Of a stretch of DNA of 6,703 bases, positions 1-6,557 are shown piece after piece; position 1 is the stretch's first letter, and each line of letters starts with the position of its first letter. This DNA comes from Paludibacter sp. (GTDB taxonomy: Bacteria; Bacteroidota; Bacteroidia; Bacteroidales; Paludibacteraceae), in NCBI GenBank assembly GCA_030655595.1, contig JAUSNQ010000118.1, positions 1 to 6,703 of the forward strand. Reading direction: 5' to 3'. The notes below the pieces were generated by a model, which worked only from the letters and a program-made list of their open reading frames with translations, ran no database searches and had not been told where the DNA came from. The position numbers and the translations under genes are program-made.

Positions 1-225
1 TTGTTTCACAATGTGAAATTTCCCTTGAATAAGGCATTTTACATTGCTTATCAGGTTTGTATCAGAGGAAACGATATTTCTTCTTATAATTACTCGGAGC
101 AATTGGGTATCAATCAGATGACTTGCTGGAAGTTCAGAAAGCGCATCAACAAATGTGTTGAGAACGTTTCAGTGAGGGACAAACAGGTGCAATTGAAAGA
201 AATATTATTAAGTTCGGTATTGTAA
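1..225 (+). CDS. IS1595-type transposase-like fragment, 5' partial, no catalytic domain
   Basis: The frame is open from the first base, so the true start is probably upstream; the first codon, TTG, need not be an initiator. The 74 visible residues resemble the region after the zinc ribbon in IS1595-family transposases of Bacteroidota: a KFPLNKAFYIAYQV segment, then a helix-turn-helix-like stretch with SSYNYSEQLGINQMTCWKFRKRI (residues about 27-49). In full transposases a DDE-type catalytic domain follows. Here the protein stops about 25 residues later at a TAA, so no catalytic residues are present. It is either a decayed insertion-sequence remnant or the end of a small stand-alone protein made of zinc ribbon plus HTH. 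No terminal inverted repeat or target duplication is visible. The family match is from recall, not a search. Confidence 0.55.
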   Translation: MFHNVKFPLNKAFYIAYQVCIRGNDISSYNYSEQLGINQMTCWKFRKRINKCVENVSVRDKQVQLKEILLSSVL

Positions 226-245
226 ACTTCAAATTGATTTGTTTT

Positions 246-1319
246 ATGAATACGATTGCCTGGATTGGTTTTAGTCAGAGTCTTTTTGCAGCCATCCTGA
301 TGTTTACCAAAAACGACAGATCACTTTCCGACAAGATATTATCGGGTTGGTTGATTTTATTATCCATTGAGTTTCTCACCTGCGGATTGGATTACGAATT
401 TTTCAAACAACCCTTGCTTTCGAGTTCATTTTTACTTTTCAATCCTGCTTTGTACTTGTATATCAGTTCGCTGACCCGCCCGTCTTTTCACTTGAAATGG
501 GTGCAGTTATTTCATTTGCTGCCATTTGTTGTTTTTGAGTTGTATGCTTATTTGATACAAGAGCCATTTGAGATGGATACTTATTTTGTCAGGGATGAGA
601 ATTTTCTTTTCCGGATGAGTTTTGCTGCTGCCAATTTTATTTCCTGGGGCGTATACAATCCTTTAAGTTTGATATTGGTACATAAATACCGGATGCATTT
701 ACACAATGAACAGTCGAATATAGAAAAGAACGAAAGCCTTGGCTGGGTGCTTGCCGTGGGAATCTTCTATGTCGTTTATTGTATTTTTGCATTCATCATT
801 GCAATCATAGTTTATTATTCAGAATTGCAGGCTGATCTTCCTTATGTTTTCAATTATTCGGTGCTGCTTTTTATCATTTTTGTGCTCAGTTTTTATGGCT
901 TACGTCAGCAAGTCCTGCCAAAACAACTGCTGATAGAAAAAGTCAGGATTCCTTATGAGCATTCAAACCTGAGTGGTGCTGCGAAAAAGCGCATTGAAAA
1001 GAAAGTTCTGGATTATTTTGAAAATGAAAAGGCCTATCTGAATCCCGATTTGAATATGGAACTATTGTCACAGACGCTAAAAATTCCAAAGCATCAAATT
1101 ACGGAAGTTTTAAATACAGTTATAGGAAAAAACTTCTTTCAATTTGTCAATACCTATCGCGTAGAGGCTGTAAAGCAAATGCTGTTAGATCCAAAGAACA
1201 AATTCTCAATTGAAGCGGTTGGTTACGATTGTGGTTTTTCAAGCAAATCGTCATTTTACACCGTTTTTAAAAGTATAACCGGAGTAACGCCGGTTGCATT
1301 TAAAAACAAATCTTCCTAA
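246..1319 (+). CDS. Membrane-embedded AraC-family transcriptional regulator (7TM sensor plus HTH_18)
   Basis: A one-component regulator of 357 residues. The N-terminal half shows about seven hydrophobic segments (roughly residues 4-20, 30-48, 58-77, 87-105, 125-147, 166-190, 202-218). A charged linker follows, then a C-terminal AraC DNA-binding domain (about 255-355). The first HTH is around LSQTLKIPKHQITEVLN (274-290). The second is around AVGYDCGFSSKSSFYTVFK (324-342) and ends in the family's usual TGVTPVAFK. This layout is common in Bacteroidota, where the membrane half is thought to sense a signal and the cytoplasmic half binds DNA. I chose the ATG at 246; an in-frame TTG at 234 would add only four residues. 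No Shine-Dalgarno is visible. The gene ends in tandem stops (TAATAA). It lies 124 bp before a same-strand envelope operon, which makes that operon the natural candidate target. The ligand is unknown. Confidence 0.88.
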   Translation: MNTIAWIGFSQSLFAAILMFTKNDRSLSDKILSGWLILLSIEFLTCGLDYEFFKQPLLSSSFLLFNPALYLYISSLTRPSFHLKWVQLFHLLPFVVFELYAYLIQEPFEMDTYFVRDENFLFRMSFAAANFISWGVYNPLSLILVHKYRMHLHNEQSNIEKNESLGWVLAVGIFYVVYCIFAFIIAIIVYYSELQADLPYVFNYSVLLFIIFVLSFYGLRQQVLPKQLLIEKVRIPYEHSNLSGAAKKRIEKKVLDYFENEKAYLNPDLNMELLSQTLKIPKHQITEVLNTVIGKNFFQFVNTYRVEAVKQMLLDPKNKFSIEAVGYDCGFSSKSSFYTVFKSITGVTPVAFKNKSS

Positions 1320-1331
1320 TAAATGATTATT

Positions 1332-1357
1332 TAGTTCGGCTTTTAAAAACCGGACTA
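1332..1357 (+). terminator. Hairpin after the regulator gene, possible terminator
   Basis: TAGTTCGG (1332-1339) pairs with CCGGACTA (1350-1357), giving 8 bp with one G-T wobble and a 10-nt loop, CTTTTAAAAA. It lies 12 bases after the regulator's stop codon, where a terminator would be expected. No T-run follows immediately; the nearest is TTTTTT at 1372-1377, 14 bases beyond the stem. It could therefore be an inefficient terminator or an mRNA 3' stabiliser. Confidence 0.4.
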
Positions 1358-1364
1358 CATATAC

Positions 1365-1397
1365 CTGTCCATTTTTTAAAACAAAGACTTATCTTTC
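1365..1397 (+). promoter_or_regulatory. Probable promoter of the envelope operon
   Basis: TATCTTTC at 1390-1397 matches five of the six fixed positions of the Bacteroidota -7 box TAnnTTTG, and is identical to the rpsF promoter's TATCTTTG except at its last base. A CTG at 1365-1367, 22 bp upstream, is a one-mismatch version of the TTG -33 element. Transcription would start near 1403, giving a leader of about 40 nt that contains the inverted repeat before the start codon. The weak -33 match would suit a promoter that needs an activator such as the neighbouring AraC protein, but that is inference. Confidence 0.4.
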
Positions 1398-1417
1398 CAA
1401 TTTAATAGCGAACATTG

Positions 1418-1441
1418 CACATCAATTATTAATCTGATGTG
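1418..1441 (+). promoter_or_regulatory. Perfect 7-bp inverted repeat abutting the start codon of the barrel gene
   Basis: CACATCA (1418-1424) and TGATGTG (1435-1441) are exact reverse complements separated by ATTATTAATC. The right arm ends two bases before the ATG at 1444. A G-T wobble between 1417 and 1442 could extend the stem to 8 bp. In RNA this would be a hairpin over the ribosome-binding region; in DNA it could be an operator for a dimeric protein. AraC proteins more often bind direct repeats, so the link to the upstream regulator is weak. The symmetry is seen; the function is inferred. Confidence 0.4.
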
Positions 1442-1443
1442 TT

Positions 1444-2799
1444 ATGAAACGCTTGGTTTTTTATCTCTTGGCAGGTATGTGTTATGCTGCTGGTATTCAT
1501 GCCCAAAGTTTATTTGAGGATACCGAAAGTACATCCGTAAAAGGTAAATCAAACAATACCGGCTTTCAGTTGAATGGATTTGTGCGTGGATCGGTCTTCG
1601 GAGGCGGAGAAGTTTACGATTTAACCACCACTTTTGCCGAACTCTCATTGCAAGCTCAGTTTGAAAGCGGAAAGGCTTTTCTCAAGTCTGATCTGCGTTT
1701 TCGAAAAGGTGTTGCATTTGATGAAGACATGCCGTTGGTTGTCCTGAAAGAGCTGTATGCAGGCTTTCGTGGGAGTCGATTTGACGTTTTGCTCGGTAAT
1801 CAAATCGTATCATGGGGCAGAACGGATGGGTTCAATCCTACCGACAACATCACTCCGAAGGATTACTTTTTTCTTTCAGCAGACCCCGATGATCAGAAAA
1901 TTCCCAATTTTTTACTTCGCCTAAAATACAGGATTATCCCCGAGATTGAACTGGACTTGATCGGAGTTCCTTTCTACGCCGCTTCGACTTACAAGTACAG
2001 CCTTTTTGAAATGGGAGATCAGGTTCATTTTGCGGATGACATCCGACCAACAAAAGACATAAAAAACGGTACCATCGCTGCAAGACTCAATTTCGATTTT
2101 CCTGCTGCCGGTTGGTCTGTTTCTTATTTTCGGGGTTATGATCCTTTTCATGGATACGACTTGATCAATGTAGATTGGTCAACAGGTTCGCCGATGATAA
2201 CCAATGCTTCCAGATCATACATCAAAACGAGTTGGGGAGCTGATGCTGCAATTCCTATCGGTTCTTTTATTTTCAGAGGTGAAGCTGCACTGAATCTCAC
2301 AGACAGACCAGAAAATGAAATGTATATTCCCTTGTCAGATTTAAGTTATGTTGCTGCATTTGAAACTGGTTTTTCAGGTTTCACGCTTATCGGACAGTAC
2401 ATTGGCAAGTTTACGCCTGATTTCTACGAATTGGTAGTGCCGGTGCTTACCGATCCATCAAATCCACTGGCTCAAATGCAATATGCCAATGCGATGATTG
2501 ATTACGAGAATCGTCAGTTCAACCGACGCACCTTTTATCAGCAGGAAAAGTCGAATCATGCTGTAGCATTGACTGTTAGTAAATCTTTTGGATATGATGC
2601 ATGGCAGCTTGAATTTACAGGTTATTATAATATTACTTCTGAAGAATGGTTGGTGCGACCGAAAATCAATTGGAAAATCAATGATGCTCTTACTGCTTCA
2701 TTTGGAGGTAATTACATGACTGGTCGTGAAAAAACGCTTTTCGGTTATTCCTCGACAATTATGAATGGGGGATTTGTGCAGATGAAGGTAAGTTTTTAG
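1444..2799 (+). CDS. Outer-membrane beta-barrel protein, DUF1302-like
   Basis: The 451-residue product starts with a signal peptide (MKRLVFYLLAGMCYAAGIHA, likely cleaved before QS). The rest alternates aromatic and polar residues as in transmembrane beta-strands, and the chain ends in ...MKVSF, whose C-terminal Phe is the usual recognition signal for the BAM assembly machinery. The most telling motif is QIVSWGRTDGFNPTDNITP (120-138), like the conserved VxWGrxDgfNPtDnxxP stretch of DUF1302-type outer-membrane proteins. In proteobacteria, as I recall, these are often encoded beside MMPL transporters and a DUF1329 periplasmic protein, matching the order here. The likely role is an outer-membrane channel or docking protein for a hydrophobic substrate moved by the downstream transporter. 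It is the first gene of the presumed operon. No Shine-Dalgarno is visible, but the start fits the signal peptide well. The barrel call is strong; the exact family is less sure. Confidence 0.8.
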   Translation: MKRLVFYLLAGMCYAAGIHAQSLFEDTESTSVKGKSNNTGFQLNGFVRGSVFGGGEVYDLTTTFAELSLQAQFESGKAFLKSDLRFRKGVAFDEDMPLVVLKELYAGFRGSRFDVLLGNQIVSWGRTDGFNPTDNITPKDYFFLSADPDDQKIPNFLLRLKYRIIPEIELDLIGVPFYAASTYKYSLFEMGDQVHFADDIRPTKDIKNGTIAARLNFDFPAAGWSVSYFRGYDPFHGYDLINVDWSTGSPMITNASRSYIKTSWGADAAIPIGSFIFRGEAALNLTDRPENEMYIPLSDLSYVAAFETGFSGFTLIGQYIGKFTPDFYELVVPVLTDPSNPLAQMQYANAMIDYENRQFNRRTFYQQEKSNHAVALTVSKSFGYDAWQLEFTGYYNITSEEWLVRPKINWKINDALTASFGGNYMTGREKTLFGYSSTIMNGGFVQMKVSF

Positions 2800-2803
2800 A
2801 GCG

Positions 2804-2841
2804 AAAAGCTAAGAGCTAAGAATTAAAAACGAAGAGCTATG
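2804..2841. repeat. Degenerate heptad repeat, AGAGCTA type
   Basis: Five 7-base units lie in exact phase from 2805 to 2839: AAAGCTA, AGAGCTA, AGAATTA, AAAACGA, AGAGCTA, followed by TG. The array begins five bases after the stop codon of the barrel gene and fills almost half of the 84-bp spacer before the transporter gene. The same unit recurs after the transporter gene at 5147-5160 and ends there with the same AGCTATG. The function is unknown; it does not form a clear hairpin with a T-run. Confidence 0.7.
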
Positions 2842-2883
2842 AGATTTGAATTAAATTTTAAATGAATAAATCGTAAATTTTTT

Positions 2884-5154
2884 ATGAAGCATTCCATGTT
2901 TATAATCCGTTACCGTTGGTGGATTATTGTTTTCACTGCGCTTGTTGTTGTAGGGGCGGGAATTCCCATTTTCAATATGAAGATTAATCCTGATCTGGAG
3001 AGCTATATGCCTGATTCCATGTCATCAAAGATTAATAACAAAAAAATCAGCGAGCATTTTGGAAATGCAGAAACCCTGTTGATTGTATTGGAGTGTGAAG
3101 ATGTGTTGCAAACGAAAACATTGGAGCGGATTCAGCATTTAAGCAATTCATTTATAATGAGGAATGAGTTTGAGCAGGTGTTTTCATTGTTTCAGACTAA
3201 AAATATCCGCTCGGAAGAGGGATTTATGGTAGTAGACCCGGTGATTGAAAAGATTCCGGAGGGTATTTCTGAAATTGAAAAGCTGAGGACTGATATTCAG
3301 GGTAATGATCTGGCATCCGGCTTGGTGGTTTCAACTGATTTCCGTTACGCACTCATCATGCTGACCACTAACCGGACTGTTTCGGATAAAGCTTTGATGG
3401 CCTTGGTGCATGAAATAATAAACGCTTTTCCGGGAGATGAAAAAGTTTATGTAACCGGACAAGCATACCTGCGTGACGAAGCCAATGATAAAATTGGACG
3501 TGACATCATGATTTTGCTGCCAATAGGTCTAATCGTTATGCTGATTTTTCTGTGGGTATCTTTTCGGGAAATTAAAGCGGTGTTGCTGCCATTTTCGGTG
3601 GTTGTTTTTTCTATCCTGATTTCCATGGCATTAATTCCGGCTTTTGGTTGGGAATTGAGTCTGATAGGGATTCTCATTCCGATTATGATGATTGCCATTG
3701 CCAATAATTATGGTGTTCATGTGGTTGCCAAATATCAGGAATTAAATGCAAGTCACCCGAAAAGATCGATGTATAAAATCATTAACGAAGTGATTGAGTA
3801 TTTGAGATCGCCTGTTATTCTCTGTGGGTTGACAACGATTGTTGGTATGCTCGGATTGCTTGTTCATTTGTTGCTTCCTGCCAGTCAGATGGGCGTGGTG
3901 GCTGCTGTTGGAATCGGTTTTGCGTTATTGCTTAGTCTTACGTATATCCCGGCAGTGATGTCGATGATGAAAAAGGTGATGCCACACACTGGTTTGGGAG
4001 AAAATCCAACAGGTTTCTTTCATCGCATGCTACAACAAACAAGTGTTTTGGTTACAAAACATCCTGTTCGGAGTATTACCTTTTTTGTCCTGTTTTTTAC
4101 GATTTGCACACTCGGAATCTTCCGGATGGGTATCGCACCTGACTCAAACAAAGTCTTGCCCGAAAAGCACGAATTCAATCGGGCGATAGTCCTCGCTGAT
4201 GAACATTTCGGAGGTAGCAAGGTGATTAATATCATGATTTCTGGTGATGCAAAAGATCCGGAATTGCTCAAAAGATTAGATAGTTATGAGTCAAAATTGA
4301 AACAGATACCTGAAGTAGGCAGAACAGCATCTTTGGCGACCTTAATAAAAAAAATGAGTATGGCACTGAATGACGTTGACGATTCAGCTTACGATGCCAT
4401 CCCTGAAAGTCGGGATGCTGTTGCTCAATACCTCGAGTTGTATGGCATGAGTGCTGATGTGTCTGATTTTGAACGATTTGTCGACTTTGATTTTACAGCG
4501 ACCTTGCTGACAATACAGTATCAGGCCACGAGTTTGTCGCAGGTGAATAATCTCCTCAAGAACATTGACGAAATCATCAAAGATGAGCCTTTGCCATATA
4601 TAGTCGGAGGTTTGAGTCTGATTGACAAGGAAATTAGTGAGTCGGTGAAGACCGGGCAGTATTATTCTTTGATTTTTGCATTTCTGGCGATTCTTATCTT
4701 GCTCAGTATAATTTTTAAAAGTATTGTGGCTGGTATATTAGGCACTCTGCCTCTTGTGTTTGCTGTGTTTTGCACATTTGGTTTAATGGGTTGGTTAGGG
4801 ATTGAACTAAATATCGTGACAGCACTGTTATCTTCCATCTCAATAGGATTGGGAGTAGATTTTACAATCCATGTGTTTTGGAGGTTAAAAAACGAACTGA
4901 AAGCAGAAAATTCATGGCATGTGGCAATCCCAAAAACCATTATTAGTATCGGAAGGGGCATCAGCATCAATGCTTTTTCTGTGATTATAGGCTTTTCTGT
5001 ATTGTTTTTGTCGGCTTTTCCATTCATACAATCCTTTGCGCTTTTAATTATCCTTTCCTTGTTGCTTTGTCTGGTCAGTGCCTTGATACTTGTTCCGGCG
5101 TTGTGCTTGGTTATCAAACCGACATTTCTTTTTAGAGGGAAAACAAAAAGCTAA
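2884..5154 (+). CDS. RND-superfamily MMPL-type inner-membrane transporter
   Basis: The 756-residue product has the two-fold RND layout. TM1 is at about 10-30, followed by a first periplasmic domain (about 31-205) and a helix bundle at about 207-360. TM7 is at about 393-413, followed by a second periplasmic domain (about 414-590) and a closing bundle at about 594-745. This is the compact form seen in MMPL/HpnN-type exporters, which use ion flow to move lipids or other hydrophobic cargo from the inner membrane, rather than the roughly 1000-residue drug pumps. The second half has the usual TM motif GLGVDFTIH with Asp659; the matching first-half motif is AIANNYGVH, with Asn275 where Asp would align. 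It lies between the outer-membrane barrel and a LolA-like carrier, suggesting a trans-envelope system. Its last residues (KTKS) and stop fall in a heptad repeat. The direction of transport and the substrate are not determined by the sequence. Confidence 0.9.
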   Translation: MKHSMFIIRYRWWIIVFTALVVVGAGIPIFNMKINPDLESYMPDSMSSKINNKKISEHFGNAETLLIVLECEDVLQTKTLERIQHLSNSFIMRNEFEQVFSLFQTKNIRSEEGFMVVDPVIEKIPEGISEIEKLRTDIQGNDLASGLVVSTDFRYALIMLTTNRTVSDKALMALVHEIINAFPGDEKVYVTGQAYLRDEANDKIGRDIMILLPIGLIVMLIFLWVSFREIKAVLLPFSVVVFSILISMALIPAFGWELSLIGILIPIMMIAIANNYGVHVVAKYQELNASHPKRSMYKIINEVIEYLRSPVILCGLTTIVGMLGLLVHLLLPASQMGVVAAVGIGFALLLSLTYIPAVMSMMKKVMPHTGLGENPTGFFHRMLQQTSVLVTKHPVRSITFFVLFFTICTLGIFRMGIAPDSNKVLPEKHEFNRAIVLADEHFGGSKVINIMISGDAKDPELLKRLDSYESKLKQIPEVGRTASLATLIKKMSMALNDVDDSAYDAIPESRDAVAQYLELYGMSADVSDFERFVDFDFTATLLTIQYQATSLSQVNNLLKNIDEIIKDEPLPYIVGGLSLIDKEISESVKTGQYYSLIFAFLAILILLSIIFKSIVAGILGTLPLVFAVFCTFGLMGWLGIELNIVTALLSSISIGLGVDFTIHVFWRLKNELKAENSWHVAIPKTIISIGRGISINAFSVIIGFSVLFLSAFPFIQSFALLIILSLLLCLVSALILVPALCLVIKPTFLFRGKTKS

Positions 5155-5160
5155 AAGCTA
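5147..5160. repeat. Second copy of the heptad repeat, overlapping the transporter stop codon
   Basis: Two perfect AAAGCTA units (5147-5153 and 5154-5160) follow a related GAAAACA (5140-5146) and end in AGCTATG, as the array after the barrel gene does. The TAA stop of the transporter (5152-5154) spans the junction of the two units, so the repeat supplies the last codons and the stop. Confidence 0.65.
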
Positions 5161-5181
5161 TGGTAAATATGGGAGGGAAGA

Positions 5182-5253
5182 ATGATAAATAAGTATATAC
5201 ACAACTACACATTTATACACAACTACACATTTACACAACTATTTAAAAAATGA
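5182..5253 (+). CDS. Possible 23-codon leader ORF overlapping the LolA-like gene start
   Basis: An ATG at 5182 opens a 23-codon frame that ends at TGA 5251-5253, overlapping the ATG of the next gene (5250) as ATGA. A purine run GGAGGG at 5172-5177 sits about five bases before the ATG at ideal Shine-Dalgarno spacing, and is the only such site I noticed before any start in this window. The peptide would begin MINKYIHNYTFIHNYTF, its repetition coming from the tandem DNA repeat. If translated, it could couple ribosomes into the LolA-like gene. No homologue is recognised. The frame may be chance: the repeat unit has no stop in this frame, and Bacteroidota rarely depend on Shine-Dalgarno sites. Confidence 0.22.
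   Translation: MINKYIHNYTFIHNYTFTQLFKK
5199..5241. repeat. Tandem repeat of ACACAACTA units
   Basis: Three exact copies of ACACAACTA start at 5199, 5217 and 5233. The first two are followed by CACATTT, giving units of 18 and 16 bp, and the third is cut off by ATTTAAAAAA just before the ATG at 5250. It fills about half of the 95-bp spacer between transporter and LolA-like genes. It is AT-rich and could have arisen by slippage. I see no promoter box in this spacer, so the downstream gene probably depends on read-through from upstream. Confidence 0.75.
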
Positions 5254-6014
5254 AAACAATTATTCTATCAATTTGTACAATTTGCGCACTAACTACCTTT
5301 GCTCAATCTGCACAAGAAATTTCAAAGAAATCCATGGATTTACTCGAAGTAGGGGATATGGAAATGATCTCCACCATTAATATTTACGATGCCAAAGGAA
5401 ATGTTCGCACACGTCAGATTAGTACAGCATCGCGGAAGTTTGCCGACTGCACCAAAATGATGATACGGTTTTTAGCTCCGGCTGATGTTAAAGGGACTTC
5501 GCTACTGGTTTATGATTATGACAATCAAAGTGATTATCAGTGGATTTACATGCCGGCACTTCGGAAAGTCAGGAGGATATTGAGCACAGAGAAAGGGAAG
5601 AACTTCATGGGTTCGGAATTTACAAATGCCGATATGGGTAGGCCCAATTTACAGGATTATACCTATACCAACCTTGGAGTTGCAGATATTGATGGTAAAA
5701 AATGCTGGCAAATTGAAGCAAAATGTAAAAATGAGTCCATACAGCAAGAAAATGGTTTCTCAAAGAAAAACAGTTTTATCGATCAAACTACTTACGTGAC
5801 TTATAAAATTGAGTATTATGATTTTGCGGGGAAACTGCACCGTGTGCAGACACTTTCAGATTATAAGAAGCAAGCAAATAATCGCTATTTTGCCTATCAC
5901 ATGACCATGCAAAACGTACAAAACGGTAGAAAATCTGAAATGAAAGTAGATAAGTTTCAGTCAGGATCAAAACTGCCTGAAAGTATGTTTTCGCCTACCA
6001 TGCTTGATAAATAA
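5250..6014 (+). CDS. Secreted LolA-like protein, PF17131 (outer membrane lipoprotein-sorting protein family)
   Basis: A 254-residue protein with a signal peptide (MKTIILSICTICALTTFA, cleaved near QS), so probably periplasmic. It carries the family's hallmarks in order: RFLAPADVKGTSLLVYDYDN (73-92), QWIYMPALRKVRRI (97-110) and FMGSEFTNADM (119-129). These belong to PF17131, related in fold to LolA and LppX, a half-barrel with a hydrophobic pocket that carries lipids or lipoproteins across the periplasm. PF17131 genes are often found beside MMPL transporters, as here, and the protein probably receives or delivers the transporter's cargo. It is not the housekeeping LolA, despite the common database name. 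It has Cys67, Cys152 and Cys159 after the signal peptide. No lipobox is visible, so it should be soluble. It follows the transporter gene by 95 bp filled with repeats. Confidence 0.88.
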   Translation: MKTIILSICTICALTTFAQSAQEISKKSMDLLEVGDMEMISTINIYDAKGNVRTRQISTASRKFADCTKMMIRFLAPADVKGTSLLVYDYDNQSDYQWIYMPALRKVRRILSTEKGKNFMGSEFTNADMGRPNLQDYTYTNLGVADIDGKKCWQIEAKCKNESIQQENGFSKKNSFIDQTTYVTYKIEYYDFAGKLHRVQTLSDYKKQANNRYFAYHMTMQNVQNGRKSEMKVDKFQSGSKLPESMFSPTMLDK

Positions 6015-6062
6015 TCAGGATTGAAGGTCAACAGCCTTGTTATCAATTAATAGATTATTCAT

Positions 6063-6491
6063 ATGAAGTTGTTATTAATGTTTTTTGTTGGGTTATTAGC
6101 CTGTCTGCAAACATACTCACAAACCCTGGAAGTTTGTATTACCAATATCCGGAATACAAAAGGACAACTTTGCGTGGCAATATTTCAGAACGATCAGGAA
6201 TTCAAATCGGAGGTTCCTTTTTGGGAAAGACATTACGATAAAGCAGATATTGAGAATAAAACCTTCAGACTTGTTATACTGGTACCACCCGGAGAATACG
6301 TATTGTCGGTACTCGATGATGAAAATAGTGACGGAAAAATGAATTATAATATTGTTGGATTTCCTCTGGAAGGATTTGGCTTTTCTAATTACAAACACCG
6401 GGGAATTAGCAAGCCACGGTTTAATCAATTTTGTTTCCAGGTAGCAATCAATCAAAAATTATTGATCGATGTTGAAATGACGTACTTATAA
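6063..6491 (+). CDS. Secreted DUF2141 family protein
   Basis: A 142-residue protein with an N-terminal signal peptide (MKLLLMFFVGLLACLQTYS, probably cut before QT). The mature part matches DUF2141: an early GQLCVAIF strand (34-41), then PPGEYVLSVLDDENSDGKMN (75-94) and GFPLEGFGFSNY (99-110). The family is a small beta-sandwich-like secreted domain of unknown function, and the acidic DDENSDGK loop looks able to bind a metal, though that is inference. A Cys at residue 14 in LLAC slightly resembles a lipobox, but Leu at -2 is off consensus and a type I site fits better. It starts 48 bp after the LolA-like gene with no promoter between them, so it is likely the last gene of the operon. Its role there is not known. 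Confidence 0.85.
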   Translation: MKLLLMFFVGLLACLQTYSQTLEVCITNIRNTKGQLCVAIFQNDQEFKSEVPFWERHYDKADIENKTFRLVILVPPGEYVLSVLDDENSDGKMNYNIVGFPLEGFGFSNYKHRGISKPRFNQFCFQVAINQKLLIDVEMTYL

Positions 6492-6514
6492 TTTTCTTGA
6501 AATCTCATAAATCG

Positions 6515-6547
6515 CTGTTAGCATGGGCTGTGAAATAGCAGATTTTT
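6515..6547 (+). terminator. Probable weak terminator of the envelope operon
   Basis: CTGTTA (6515-6520) pairs with TAGCAG (6536-6541), giving 6 bp with one G-T wobble and a 15-nt loop. A TTTTT run at 6543-6547 follows. It lies 24 bases after the DUF2141 stop and before the rpsF promoter, the right place to separate the two transcription units. The stem is short and the loop long, so it may work poorly. Confidence 0.35.
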
Positions 6548-6557
6548 GTATATCAGC

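Noticed and set aside
234..245. TTG start at 234 and a TTGATTTG box for the regulator
   Set aside because: The ATG at 246 starts the first membrane helix cleanly. The box has a mismatch in TA, no -33 partner, and would leave no leader.
2839..2865. 8-codon frame (MRFELNFK) starting in the first heptad array
   Set aside because: It has no Shine-Dalgarno, does not overlap the transporter start, and is short enough to be chance.
2845..2881. TTTG at 2845 and TAAATTTT at 2874 as a promoter for the transporter gene
   Set aside because: The gap is 25 bp and the start point would fall inside the gene, so internal transcription from upstream is more likely.
4662..5117. Antisense open frame of 151 codons inside the transporter gene
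   Set aside because: It is a shadow of the hydrophobic transporter coding sequence, with no recognisable domain and no promoter. Other antisense frames here are the same.
6021..6048. TTG at 6021 and TATCAATT at 6041 as a promoter for the DUF2141 gene
   Set aside because: The -7 box lacks TTTG, so it does not meet the Bacteroidota consensus.
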